Part shown: piece by piece, positions 1 to 9,639 of the stretch
Layout of the letters: the number at the start of each line of letters is the position of its first letter
Position numbering within the stretch: position 1 is the first letter of the stretch
From: Paenibacillus sp. SYP-B4298
GTDB taxonomy: Bacteria; Bacillota; Bacilli; Paenibacillales; Paenibacillaceae
Assembly (NCBI RefSeq): GCF_027627475.1
Contig: NZ_CP115484.1
Span: 1,782,001-1,846,000 of the forward strand
Direction: 5' to 3'
Length of the DNA stretch: 64,000 nucleotides
Made by a program: the position numbers and the translations under genes
The notes under the pieces: model-generated
The model's input: the letters and a program-made list of their open reading frames with translations, nothing else
The model's database searches: none
What the model was told of the DNA's origin: nothing

Positions 1-169
1 TTAGCAGAACAGGCTCGCCGTTGCTGTTCACCAGATGCTTCCCGCTCACATGGAGCTTGGAGATGGGCATGCCCTGCCATGCAAAGACCGACCCGTTAGC
101 GGGCACGGCTATTGCGAGGATCAGTGTGAGCATTGCGAGGGTTTTGATGAGTTTCTTTCTGATGTTCAT
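1..169 (-). CDS. Secreted glycoside hydrolase, GH5-cellulase-like, N-terminal fragment
   Basis: Only the first 56 or so codons lie inside the window; the gene runs off the left edge. It starts at ATG (169-167) behind a GAGGAG ribosome site. The translation has a lysine-rich n-region, a hydrophobic core (about residues 8-20) and a likely signal peptidase site near residue 29, so the product is exported. Right after it comes LHVSGKHLVNSNGEPVLL, which resembles the first beta strand of GH5 endoglucanases and mannanases (pattern G..LV...G.PV.L.G). Family is inferred from this short motif only; other TIM-barrel hydrolases start similarly. The gene is divergent from the big GH43 gene at 810, suggesting a plant polysaccharide locus. 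Confidence 0.5.
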   Translation of the reverse strand, partial: MNIRKKLIKTLAMLTLILAIAVPANGSVFAWQGMPISKLHVSGKHLVNSNGEPVLL

Positions 170-809
170 TAATTGATCAACTCCTCTAATAAGTATGATT
201 CTGCATATAAGCCTGTTTCCCTTAGGTCACATCTGTTTCATTCAGACACGCCCTAGACTGGCTCATATGCATCTCCATTATGACAGCGCTTACTTTGTGC
301 AACAATGGCCATTTCTTTGTTTTGTTTCCATTTCTTTACCCATCTATTACCTTTTGTTGTGGCGTGGAAGCGCAAGCGGAAGTTGAATTATTAGCTATAA
401 TGCATTATTCTGAATCTTGTGCAACGAAAATTTAATCATTAATAGTTATAAAAAATAACATTATTTTATATTTATATAATAATTTTAGGTGCATCTATAT
501 AACAGTGATTATCTAGGTAGGTCTTTTGGCATATAGAAATAAAATATTCCACTTCCCAAGCAATTTTTTCTATTGAGCAAAACGTCAAAGCAGGATAGAG
601 TAATGTACGAGGAGTTCACAGGGTCTGGCTTCTCAAGATGGCTGTCTATACAAGAACAGTAAGCGCATTCACAAGAAGGATAGTCTTTCAATTAGTGACA
701 GAAAGAAGGTGACCCCTCAGCAGATGACTTGCGGCAGCTATCACCATCGTACAGCTTCACTCTATGAGGGAAGCCGGGACCAGGCCCATAAGACGAAGGA
801 GGCTGCAGT
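170..809. other. AT-rich divergent intergenic region
   Basis: This 640-base region separates two divergent secreted hydrolase genes and must carry both promoters. The centre (about 395-490) is very AT-rich. A TCAGACACGCCCTAG sequence at about 242-256 matches the end of the repeat element described at 53026-53181. No convincing gene is seen: the short open frames lack ribosome sites. An AGGAGG site at about 795-800 serves the gene starting at 810. Confidence 0.5.
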
Positions 810-3800
810 ATGAGGCGTAAGAAGGTATTATCATTGCTGCTGGCACTAGTGCTGGCGGTAGCTCCGCTGTCCGGTCTGACCGGAATTTCGCGGGCGGAAG
901 CGCAGCCGCTTGCATTTGCAGGCAAGGATCTGTTGCTTCATTATGATATGAAGACGACAGAGAAGGTTAACGAACAGCTCATCATCAAGGATGTGGCGGG
1001 CGGAAGCGTAACCTACGACGGCGTGTTCAAGAATGAGAACAACGGATTGCTGGTCAAGAATTCGGAGGTTGGTTATGTCTCCTTCAATGGCGGCAACTCG
1101 AATTCCAACAGCGGATACATAGAGATTCCGAAAGGCAGCGACGGTAAAGACCTGCTGAACGGCCTCTCCGAAGTTACCGTATCTGCACTGGTCAACTGGG
1201 AGAATGATGGAACGAATCGCTGGATTTTCGGCCTCGGCACCGTAGCAACGCCGGAGACGAACAAATATTTCTTCGCTACGCCCAATCATAGCAACGGCGG
1301 GGTAGCGACTACAGGAATTTCTGAGAAGGGCTGGCCGGCAGAGTCGCTTGTAAGGGGCAGCGGCAGACTGGATGCCGGAGCGTGGAAGCTGGTTACGATC
1401 GTTTTCTCGGATATAACCAATACGATTAGCTACTATGTGGATGGCACCCAGATTGCTTCGGGATCTGCAGGAGGCAAGAAGCTTGCCAATCTGATCAACC
1501 CGTCTGCTGGCTTCTCTGGCTTCATTGGCAAATCCATCTTCACCGGAGACCCTTATTATAAGGGACGGGTTGGCGATTTCCGCATCTATAAGGGAGCGCT
1601 CTCCCAAGCGGAGGTGACAGAGCTGCAGACAGAGGCGGCGGCAACCATTGCGAAGATTCATCAGATTTCACTTGACGATGCCTATAATTCGTTGGATGTT
1701 GACCAGTACTTAACTGGAACAGACACGAGCACTTCGGCAGTCACGAACAATCTGGCATTGCCGGCTACCGGCAAAAACAATGTCGGGATTGCCTGGTCCA
1801 GCAGCAAGCCTGCTGTCATCAGCAACACAGGCGCAGTGACTCGGCCGGATGTAACCGGTACCAATGAGCAGGTCACGCTAACGGCTACGCTGACGTACCA
1901 GGGCTTGACCAAGACCAAGACATTCACAGTGACAGTTTTGAAAACGTTTTCCCATTTACAGGTAGTCCAGGCAGATGCTACCCGGTTGTCCATTCCGAAT
2001 GTGGATAATATTAAGGGGAATATACACCTGGAGACTACAGGTCTTGAAGGCTCGGACATTACATGGGCTTCCAGCCATCCGTCTATTGTGAAGGGAACGG
2101 CGGAGGCGGTAGCCGATACGACCCAGCTCGGCAGAGTTGTCCGTCCACAAGCGGATACGCAAGTGACGCTGACCGCGACGGTGAAGAGCGGCGATCAGCA
2201 GGTGACCAAGCCATTTACATTGACCGTGAAGAAGGCGGCGGCAGCATTGGATTATGATGCATATTTCTTTGCCTATTTCACCGGGGAATATAATGGCGGC
2301 GAGGAAATTTCCTTCGCAACAGCCGAGGACCCATTGAAATGGAACGCGCTGAACAATGGCCAATCCATCATCAAGTCTACACTGGGTGAGAAAGGACTGC
2401 GCGACCCGTTCATTATCCGTTCTCCAGAGGGCGACAAGTTCTACCTGCTGGCGACAGATCTGAAGATGGGCGAGAGCACCAACTTTGATGATGCGCAAAT
2501 TAACGGCAGCCATTATATGATGATCTGGGAATCTGACGATCTGGTCAACTGGAGCGAGCAGCGCATGGTGGAGGTCGCGCCGAAGAAGGGCGGCAACACA
2601 TGGGCGCCTGAAGCGTTCTACGATAAGAATACCGGAGATTATGTCGTCTTCTGGGCTTCCTCAATGAAGGTAGAGGACACCTATGGCAAATTCCCGAACG
2701 GAAGTCCGGCAGGGCAGTACAATGTGATGTACTACGCAACGACTCGTGATTTCTACACATTCTCTGAACCGAAGGTGTATATCGACGAAGGGTTCCCGAC
2801 GATCGATACGACGATGCTCGAGCATAACGGCTCTATCTATCGCTTCACGAAGTCGGAGGTCGGCTTCAAGGTATACTATGAGAAGGCGAACAATGTCTTC
2901 TATGACAAGGACGGCATTGCCGCCAACGGGTATCAGTTCGATCCGATCGCTGGCACCAGGAATGGCAACCAGGGCACGATCGGCCATGCAGGCAACAATG
3001 AAGGGCCAACTGTGTTCAAGGACATCAAGCAAGATAAATGGTACATGTTCCTCGACTCGTGGCCGTACCATGTGCGTGTATCGAACAATCTGGATGATGG
3101 ATCGCAGTTCAAGGACAATCTGCTTCCTGACTCCTCCTACGCGCTGCCGCCAGGGCCGCGCCACGGCACCGTCATTCCGATCACACGCGCAGAATATAAT
3201 GCGCTGCAAGCCAAGTATGCTCTTCCAGGGCCAACTGCATCTGCGCAGCCTGTCGTACATTACACATTTGACTCGGCAGATGTGACAGATAAGACAGTGA
3301 AGGACAAATCGGGCAATGGACATGATGCGAAGCTGGTCGGGGGCGCAACCATCTCGACAACGGATAAGGTGGGAGCAGGCTCAGGAGCGCTTGCGCTGGA
3401 TGGAACATCCGGCTATGTCGAGCTGCCGCAGAATCTGATTCAAACGCTCAACTTGCAGAAGATGACTGTTGCTGCATGGGTGAAGGATGAGCAGGGTGCA
3501 TCCAATCAACGCATCTTTGATTTCTCTTCTCCTACACGGTCAGTCAACCGCAATACGATGTATCTGAGCACGTCTGGCGATACGGGAAGCCTGGAGTTTG
3601 CACTGGTTACGCCGTTCACCGAGAAGTTCTCGGACGATTCGACCAAGCTGGGTTCAAACTACAAATATGCGCTGCGTTCTTCTAAGCTTCCCGCCGCGGC
3701 TTGGCACCATGTAGCGGTGACGCTGGATGGCTTTGACGCTGTCGTGTACGTGGATGGCGTGGAGAAGGTGCGCAGCAGCACATTCAATGTGGAGCCTAGA

Positions 3801-6800
3801 ATGCTGCTGGAGACGACGATGAACTATATCGGCAAATCCAGAAACGCATCGCATGCGCTGTTTGGCGGTAAAATCGATGATTTCCGCATCTACAACCGTG
3901 CATTAGCGCAGACGGAGGTAGCAACACTTGCAGATGAAGAGGTTCCCAATGGGCCGGATGTACCTGTTACAGGACCGGAGAAGCTGCTTCATTATGATTT
4001 CACGAATATAGAGGGCGGCAACACAGTCAAGGATCTGCAGGGCAAATTCGACGGTAAATGGGTGAACCCTGGCAAAGCCGATTGGCTGAAGAGCGGCAAT
4101 ATTGGCGCGATCAGCTTTGCGGGAGGAACAACAGACTCGTACATCGAATTGCCAGCAGGCATACTAAATGGCGTGACAGACGTTACGGTGTCTGCCTTGA
4201 TTAACTGGAAGGGAACACAAGGCGCAGAATGGCTGTTCGGACTGGGACAGAACGATAAGAAATATCTGTACTATACGCCTTCCTATAATGCAGATACAAC
4301 TGCGCGCTTCGGGATGGCTACTGATGCCTGGAGAAATGAGGTTTCGGCCAAAGGCTCCAAGCTGACCGCTAATGACTGGAAGCTGGTCACTGTGGTCATG
4401 TCCGGCACGGAAGGGAAGCTGACGTATTATGTAGACGGTAAGCTGGTCTCTTCAGGAAATGTAGCCTACACGCTGGCCGACATTCGCAATACGAGCGGCA
4501 TCAGCGGCTATATCGGCAAATCGTTCTATAATGACCCTTACTTTGGAGGCCTGATTGCCGACTTCCAACTGTTCAAGGGAGCGCTTGATGCCAATGCGGT
4601 TGCTGCATTACAGCAGGAAGCGCAAAGTAAAAATGTGAAGAGCCTCGTGCTGGATTACTCTGCGGATCTGCTCACCGAAGCGGATTTCCTGGGTAAAAAT
4701 ACGAGCAAGGATGCGGTGACGGTCAATCTGTCGTTCCCGGCAGCAGGTAAGTATGGAACCTCCATTAAGTGGGAGTCCTCTGATCCTGGTGTGATCAGTG
4801 ATAAAGGCGTCGTGCTGCGTCCAACTGCTGAAGCGGGTAACAGCACCGTGACGCTGACAGCGACGGTATCCGATGGTACACGCTCGGTAACGAAGAGCTT
4901 CACAGTAACCGTACTGAAGAACCTGACTAGCAAAGCAACAGCAACGCTGGATGCAGGCTTGCTCAAGGTATACAATGTGAACGATGTTCGCGGCAATCTG
5001 ACATTGCCGACCAAGGGAGCGAACGGTTCCGTCATTACCTGGACCTCCTCGAATCCGGCAATCATTACCTCAACTGGCGAGGTTGCTCGTCCTGCCAATG
5101 GCAGCGGCGATGTGCAGGTTCAATTGACGGCTACGATCCAATCCGGCAGCGAGAAGCTGACGAAGGCATTCCAGGCGACCGTCCGCGAGCTGCCGAAGCA
5201 AGAAGCATACGGTGGTTATCTGTTCACTTATTTTACAGGTGAGGGAACCGCAAATGGCGAGCAAATTTACTTTGCACTGAGTGAAGGGAATAACGCTCTT
5301 AAATGGAATGAAATAGGGAAAGAGACGAATGGGAAAAAAGATCCGCTGTTCACCTCCAATCTGGGTGAGAAAGGACTGCGCGACCCGTTCATCATCCGCT
5401 CTCCAGAAGGCGATCGCTTCTATATGATTGCCACTGACCTGAAAATTTACGGTAATGGCGATTGGGATCGGGCACAACGGTATGGAAGCCTGAGCCTGAT
5501 GGTATGGGAGTCTACCGACCTGATCAACTGGTCGAACCAGCGGATGGTGAAGGTGTCTCCAGATGCTGCGGGCAATACATGGGCGCCGGAGGCGCATTAT
5601 GATCCGGCCACCGGCGAGTATGTCGTGTTCTGGGCATCGAAGCTGTATGATAATGAAGCGCATAGCGGCGGCACGCATAATGTAATGATGTACGCCAAGA
5701 CGAGAGACTTCTATACGTTCAGCGAGCCAGAGGTTTATATTGACCGGGGCTACTCGTTGATCGATACGACGATGATCAATCACAACGATAAGGTCTATCG
5801 CTTCACCAAGGATGAGCGCGACTACAATGCTACCAACTCTCCTCACGGGAAATTTGTGTTCCAGGAGGTAGGCAACTCGATCCTGGATGCGAACTTCAAG
5901 ATGATCAAGGAGGGAATCGGTCAAGGCCAGATTTCTGCGGGTGAAGGCCCGACCATCTTCAAGTCCAATACGGAGGAGAAATGGTATCTGTTCATCGATG
6001 AGTTTGGCGGCAGAGGTTATGTGCCGTTCGAGACGACCGATCTGAACAGCGGCAACTGGTCGATTCCGGCTACGTACAGCTTGCCAAGCAGGCCGCGCCA
6101 CGGCACGGTGATTCCGGTGACAACGACGGAGCACAACGCATTGACGAGTACGTTGCCGAAGATCGCGACGCCGACTGGCGTGGCAGCGACGGGTGTAACG
6201 CTGAATGAATCGACCGTTGAGCTGAAGACTGGACAGCAGCTTCAATTGACGGCTACTGTAGCTCCAGCTAACGCAACAAACAAGGCGGTCCTGTGGACGA
6301 GCAGCAACAACGCCGTGGCTACAGTTGATGCAACGGGCAAAATTACGGCTGAGCAGCCGGGCAGTGCGGTTATTAGCGTCACAACAGTAGATGGCTCGTA
6401 TTTGGCTGTAGCAGAGGTTACTGTAGCGACTCCGAATACGCCGGTAGTGCTGAAGGGCGATACAACAGCGATTTCAGGTTTGCCATTCCGCATTACCTTT
6501 GGCTTTGATGGCCTGGATGAATCGTTCGTCGCACATGATATTACATTCCAGTATGATCCGAATGTGCTGGAATTCGTCTCCGTGCAATCGCTGCGCAAAG
6601 ACTCCTTCGAGGTTGCAGGCGACAAGTCCACCACGGGTGCGCTTCGCCTGTTGACCTTCAGTGTGAAGGAGAACAGTCCGAACGGTACGAATCTGGAGCT
6701 GACCTTCAAGGCGAAGTCCAGTGCGATTCCAGGCACGACTTTAATTAAAGTCGAACCGATCATCGTATCAACTAAACTAGGGGCGGAACATCCAATCAAT

Positions 6801-7256
6801 GGAGCGACGCACAGCGTAGAGGTTCGCGCGGGCAACCTGGAAGCACTGCGCTCATTGATTACAGACGCTCAAACTATGCATGACAAAGCGGTAGAGGGCT
6901 TGCGTATCGGACAATATGCCGAAGGCTCCAAAGCGAAGCTGCAGACAGCGATTAATGCAGCCAAGGTGGTAGCCAACAATAACGCATCCACCTCCGATCA
7001 GATCGCAGCAGCACTGACGAACCTGAATAGCGCGTTCAACACATTCAAGTCGTCTGTCAATCGTGCTGTGACCAGTGATTACAATCAGGATAACAGCCTG
7101 TCGGTCGGTGATCTGGGCATTGTTGCTAGTTCTTATGGGGCGAAGAAATCCGATTCGAATTGGGAACAGCTCAAGCAGTATGACCTGAACAACGATGGCG
7201 AGGTCAATATCTTAGACCTGGTTATCATGGCAAAACGGATCATGTCTTGGGAATAG
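810..7256 (+). CDS. Giant secreted twin-GH43 protein with LamG, Ig-like, cohesin, FIVAR and dockerin modules
   Basis: 2,148 residues. Modules in order: signal peptide (1-30), LamG-like (about 40-275), two atrophied Ig-like repeats (about 280-475), GH43-type five-bladed propeller (about 481-795), LamG (about 813-1043), LamG (about 1056-1270), Ig-like repeats (1275-1460), second GH43 propeller (about 1466-1780), BIG2 Ig-like (about 1797-1873), cohesin-like (about 1880-2008), FIVAR (about 2009-2085) and type I dockerin with two Ca-binding repeats (about 2090-2147). Both propellers keep the GH43 triad: D532/D666/E731 and D1525/D1652/E1712 in LRDPF, IDTTM and EGP contexts, so both should be active on arabinan- or xylan-type substrates. 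The LamG-Ig-GH43 block is duplicated. A cohesin and a dockerin in one chain suggest self-assembly or docking with similar enzymes. An AGGAGG site precedes the ATG and a terminator follows. Exact substrate is unknown. Confidence 0.88.
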   Translation: MRRKKVLSLLLALVLAVAPLSGLTGISRAEAQPLAFAGKDLLLHYDMKTTEKVNEQLIIKDVAGGSVTYDGVFKNENNGLLVKNSEVGYVSFNGGNSNSNSGYIEIPKGSDGKDLLNGLSEVTVSALVNWENDGTNRWIFGLGTVATPETNKYFFATPNHSNGGVATTGISEKGWPAESLVRGSGRLDAGAWKLVTIVFSDITNTISYYVDGTQIASGSAGGKKLANLINPSAGFSGFIGKSIFTGDPYYKGRVGDFRIYKGALSQAEVTELQTEAAATIAKIHQISLDDAYNSLDVDQYLTGTDTSTSAVTNNLALPATGKNNVGIAWSSSKPAVISNTGAVTRPDVTGTNEQVTLTATLTYQGLTKTKTFTVTVLKTFSHLQVVQADATRLSIPNVDNIKGNIHLETTGLEGSDITWASSHPSIVKGTAEAVADTTQLGRVVRPQADTQVTLTATVKSGDQQVTKPFTLTVKKAAAALDYDAYFFAYFTGEYNGGEEISFATAEDPLKWNALNNGQSIIKSTLGEKGLRDPFIIRSPEGDKFYLLATDLKMGESTNFDDAQINGSHYMMIWESDDLVNWSEQRMVEVAPKKGGNTWAPEAFYDKNTGDYVVFWASSMKVEDTYGKFPNGSPAGQYNVMYYATTRDFYTFSEPKVYIDEGFPTIDTTMLEHNGSIYRFTKSEVGFKVYYEKANNVFYDKDGIAANGYQFDPIAGTRNGNQGTIGHAGNNEGPTVFKDIKQDKWYMFLDSWPYHVRVSNNLDDGSQFKDNLLPDSSYALPPGPRHGTVIPITRAEYNALQAKYALPGPTASAQPVVHYTFDSADVTDKTVKDKSGNGHDAKLVGGATISTTDKVGAGSGALALDGTSGYVELPQNLIQTLNLQKMTVAAWVKDEQGASNQRIFDFSSPTRSVNRNTMYLSTSGDTGSLEFALVTPFTEKFSDDSTKLGSNYKYALRSSKLPAAAWHHVAVTLDGFDAVVYVDGVEKVRSSTFNVEPRMLLETTMNYIGKSRNASHALFGGKIDDFRIYNRALAQTEVATLADEEVPNGPDVPVTGPEKLLHYDFTNIEGGNTVKDLQGKFDGKWVNPGKADWLKSGNIGAISFAGGTTDSYIELPAGILNGVTDVTVSALINWKGTQGAEWLFGLGQNDKKYLYYTPSYNADTTARFGMATDAWRNEVSAKGSKLTANDWKLVTVVMSGTEGKLTYYVDGKLVSSGNVAYTLADIRNTSGISGYIGKSFYNDPYFGGLIADFQLFKGALDANAVAALQQEAQSKNVKSLVLDYSADLLTEADFLGKNTSKDAVTVNLSFPAAGKYGTSIKWESSDPGVISDKGVVLRPTAEAGNSTVTLTATVSDGTRSVTKSFTVTVLKNLTSKATATLDAGLLKVYNVNDVRGNLTLPTKGANGSVITWTSSNPAIITSTGEVARPANGSGDVQVQLTATIQSGSEKLTKAFQATVRELPKQEAYGGYLFTYFTGEGTANGEQIYFALSEGNNALKWNEIGKETNGKKDPLFTSNLGEKGLRDPFIIRSPEGDRFYMIATDLKIYGNGDWDRAQRYGSLSLMVWESTDLINWSNQRMVKVSPDAAGNTWAPEAHYDPATGEYVVFWASKLYDNEAHSGGTHNVMMYAKTRDFYTFSEPEVYIDRGYSLIDTTMINHNDKVYRFTKDERDYNATNSPHGKFVFQEVGNSILDANFKMIKEGIGQGQISAGEGPTIFKSNTEEKWYLFIDEFGGRGYVPFETTDLNSGNWSIPATYSLPSRPRHGTVIPVTTTEHNALTSTLPKIATPTGVAATGVTLNESTVELKTGQQLQLTATVAPANATNKAVLWTSSNNAVATVDATGKITAEQPGSAVISVTTVDGSYLAVAEVTVATPNTPVVLKGDTTAISGLPFRITFGFDGLDESFVAHDITFQYDPNVLEFVSVQSLRKDSFEVAGDKSTTGALRLLTFSVKENSPNGTNLELTFKAKSSAIPGTTLIKVEPIIVSTKLGAEHPINGATHSVEVRAGNLEALRSLITDAQTMHDKAVEGLRIGQYAEGSKAKLQTAINAAKVVANNNASTSDQIAAALTNLNSAFNTFKSSVNRAVTSDYNQDNSLSVGDLGIVASSYGAKKSDSNWEQLKQYDLNNDGEVNILDLVIMAKRIMSWE

Positions 7257-7277
7257 GCAACGGATTCTATAGCTTGG

Positions 7278-7313
7278 AGAGAGGCGCTTATGGGGCGCCT
7301 CTCTTTTTTTTCT
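7278..7313 (+). terminator. Rho-independent terminator of the GH43 gene
   Basis: Perfect 10-bp stem AGAGAGGCGC / GCGCCTCTCT with a loop of about 7 bases, followed by a run of T. Confidence 0.9.
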
Positions 7314-7566
7314 TTAAGTGCGAATAACCTTACATGCTGTTCTATATGTATGCGAAACGATACTTAGCCCATCAGGAACGGCGGCAGCCGTTTACGCTTG
7401 TTTGTTTGCACGGCATACTGTGAATCTGGATTAGGCACGACTTACGGTAGAGTGCTGCCAATTAGATGTTTATTAGAGTGCCATGAGATGTTATTTATCT
7501 TTAAGTGTTTGTTTAGCTGTGTATGCTATCCTGTCATTAAGTACACACATAAAGGAGCTAACTGCG

Positions 7567-7764
7567 ATGCTTGTATTGGGAAGAAAGCTTGGGGAATACG
7601 TGGTTATTAATGACACGATTAAGGTGAAGGTCATACGCAGTGAGACAGGACAGCTAAGACTGGCTATCGATGCTCCGCAGGGTGTCCAGGTCATTCGTGG
7701 TGAAGTGTTGGAGAAGCAGTTGCAGGACAATGAAGAGAACGCTTGCACGAGGCCGACACTATAG
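7567..7764 (+). CDS. csrA: CsrA-type RNA-binding translational regulator
   Basis: 65 residues, the usual length. The start is the ATG at 7567, seven bases after AAAGGAG; an upstream in-frame ATG at 7483 has no ribosome site. The N-terminus MLVLGRKLGEYVVIND matches the CsrA beta-1 RNA-binding strand, and LRLAIDAPQGVQVIRGEV matches the conserved second RNA-binding face (L..A..AP..V.V.R.E). CsrA dimers bind GGA motifs near ribosome sites and block translation; in Bacillus the known target is flagellin mRNA and the antagonist is FliW. Here it stands alone between a hydrolase and a sugar operon, with no fliW or flagellar gene beside it and its own terminator. Confidence 0.93.
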   Translation: MLVLGRKLGEYVVINDTIKVKVIRSETGQLRLAIDAPQGVQVIRGEVLEKQLQDNEENACTRPTL

Positions 7765-7804
7765 GTGATGGCAGACTCGGATAGCGCAGGTTGCATATAG
7801 ATGA

Positions 7805-7847
7805 AGGCTCGATCCGCCTGGAGTTTTAGGGGATGGAGCCTTTTTTT
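7805..7847 (+). terminator. Terminator after csrA
   Basis: AGGCTC...GAGCCT hairpin, extended inside by ATCC/GGAT, followed by seven T. Confidence 0.8.
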
Positions 7848-7980
7848 CATGATCTCAAGGGCCCCTGATCCCACATGAATCATTCCCCGGTGATGCGACA
7901 TAAGAACTCCTCCTCTCAAATGCTACTGAACAAACTCCCGAAAAACTAAACAAATGAGAAGTGTTATCATTTTATATAAA

Positions 7981-8146
7981 ATGAAATCGGTTAAATTTAG
8001 TTTTATTCCATTAGTTTAGTTATTTTTTATCTGAAAACAGAAATAATCCATTGACCTTATCCGAAAAAAGGTGGTAATATGAAATTAACAAACCGTTAAT
8101 TTAGTTAAATATTTATTTTAGTTTAGTTCATTTAGTTTAGTTTAAC
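7981..8146 (+). promoter_or_regulatory. Promoter and repeated operator region of the putative apiose operon
   Basis: A sigma-A promoter is visible: TTGACC (8051-8056), 18 bases, TAATAT (8075-8080). Around it lie several copies of TTTAGTT or TTAGTTTAGTT: at about 7996, 8011-8021, 8099-8106, 8117-8127 and 8131-8142. Downstream copies would sit in the early transcribed region, as expected for repressor sites. ATGAAATCGGTTAAA (7981-7995) matches the CcpA cre consensus except at one position. No regulator gene is adjacent, so the binding protein is unknown. The region 7848-8173 holds no gene. Confidence 0.55.
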
Positions 8147-8173
8147 GCAATCATGCCAAGGGGGGCTACATGG

Positions 8174-9607
8174 ATGAAAAAGTTGAAATTAGGGTATGCG
8201 CCAACACGGCGTTTCGTATTCAGCGCAGAGGATGCATTCAAGTACAAGGTGATGATTCGTCAGAAGATTGAAAGCTTCGGTATGGACATCGACATTGTTG
8301 ACCTGGAAGGAATTAACGAGGAGGGGTTGCTCTACGACGACCACATTAACGCAGATCTCATTATTGAGCGCTTCAAGCGCGAGGATGTAGACGCCGTATT
8401 TTTCCCGCATTGCAATTTTGGTACGGAGGATACCGTAGCACGGGTGGGCAAGGCGCTGGGTAAGCCGGTGCTGCTGTGGGGACCGCGTGACGAGGCGCCG
8501 CTTGAGGATGGCATGCGGCTGCGCGATACCCAGTGCGGGCTGTTCGCAACAGGCAAGGTGCTGCGCCGCTTCAAGGTTCCCTTCACATACGTAACGAACA
8601 GCCGGGTAGATGATCCGGTATTCGAGCGCGGCTTCACCAACTTCGTCGCCGCAGCCAACGTCGTGCGTCACTTCAGCAAGCTGCGCATTCTGCAGATTGG
8701 ACCGCGTCCTTCGTCCTTCTGGACGATGATCTGCAGTGAAGGCGAGCTGCTGGAGAGGTTCGGAATCGAGATTCATCCGATCACCCTCGTGGACATCCAG
8801 TTGCGGACGAAGAAGATCGAGAGCGGCACGAGCGCCGAGCTAAGCGCGGCCATCGATTACATTAAGGAGAAGCTGGATTACTCTGAAGTGACGGAGGGTG
8901 ACGTGAGACGGATCGCTGCCCTCAAGGTAGCGATGAAGCAGTTCGCGCTGCAGACGGGCAGCTCGGCGATTGCAATCCAGTGCTGGTCTTCCCTGCAGGA
9001 CGCGATGGGCATCATGCCGTGTCTGGCGAATGCGATCTTGACGGATGAGCAGATTCCGGTCACATGCGAGACTGACATTCACGGTGCAATCTCTTCGATT
9101 ATGGCACAAGCGGCGACGATGAATACAGCACCGACCTTCTTTGCTGATCTGACGATCCGTCATCCCGAGAATCCCAATGGCGAGCTGTTGTTCCATTGCG
9201 GCAACTTCCCGGTATCACTGTCGGTCGAGGACAAGCCGAGACTGCGCAAGCATTTCCTGTTCGATGATCATGCGCCGGGAACACATGAAGGACAGATTCG
9301 TGGCGGCGATATGACCATCACTCGCTTCGATGGCGATAACGGCGAGTACCAGTTGTTCCTCGGTCGGGCGAAGGGGATCGAAGGCCCCTATACCCGCGGC
9401 TCGTATGTATGGGTCGAGGTGAATGACTGGCCGCTGTGGGAGGAGAGGCTCGTGAAGGGTCCATACGTCCACCATGCGATTGGCATTCATGCCAACGCGA
9501 TCCCGGCTCTGTATGAGGCATGCAATTATATTCCTGGCTTGACCGCAGACCCGGTAGATCCTACTGAGCAGCAGATTCAATCGTGGCTTCGAGGCGGCAG
9601 CTTGTAA
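8174..9607 (+). CDS. L-fucose/L-arabinose isomerase-like sugar isomerase, possible D-apiose isomerase
   Basis: About 477 residues. I chose the ATG at 8174 (MKKLKLGYAP), eight bases after AAGGGGGG; the ATG at 8153 lies before this site. The protein has the layout of the fucose/arabinose isomerase superfamily: an N-terminal Rossmann-like domain (about 1-150, with FPHCNFGTED), a middle domain (SSAIAIQCWSS, CETDIHGAISS around 270-310) and a C-terminal domain rich in metal-ligand candidates (HCGNFP, DDHAPGTHEG, HHAIGIHAN). It is first in an operon with a split transketolase and an FGGY kinase. That set matches the published D-apiose route (isomerase to apulose, kinase, apulose-4-phosphate transketolase). 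The substrate is inferred from context only. Confidence 0.72.
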   Translation: MKKLKLGYAPTRRFVFSAEDAFKYKVMIRQKIESFGMDIDIVDLEGINEEGLLYDDHINADLIIERFKREDVDAVFFPHCNFGTEDTVARVGKALGKPVLLWGPRDEAPLEDGMRLRDTQCGLFATGKVLRRFKVPFTYVTNSRVDDPVFERGFTNFVAAANVVRHFSKLRILQIGPRPSSFWTMICSEGELLERFGIEIHPITLVDIQLRTKKIESGTSAELSAAIDYIKEKLDYSEVTEGDVRRIAALKVAMKQFALQTGSSAIAIQCWSSLQDAMGIMPCLANAILTDEQIPVTCETDIHGAISSIMAQAATMNTAPTFFADLTIRHPENPNGELLFHCGNFPVSLSVEDKPRLRKHFLFDDHAPGTHEGQIRGGDMTITRFDGDNGEYQLFLGRAKGIEGPYTRGSYVWVEVNDWPLWEERLVKGPYVHHAIGIHANAIPALYEACNYIPGLTADPVDPTEQQIQSWLRGGSL

Positions 9608-9639
9608 CCGATAACTTCAAGCGGCATAAGGAGGATTAT

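Noticed and set aside
846-6835. Several open frames of 125-391 codons on the minus strand within the GH43 gene
   Set aside because: They mirror the codons of the real gene, have no ribosome sites and no recognisable domains.
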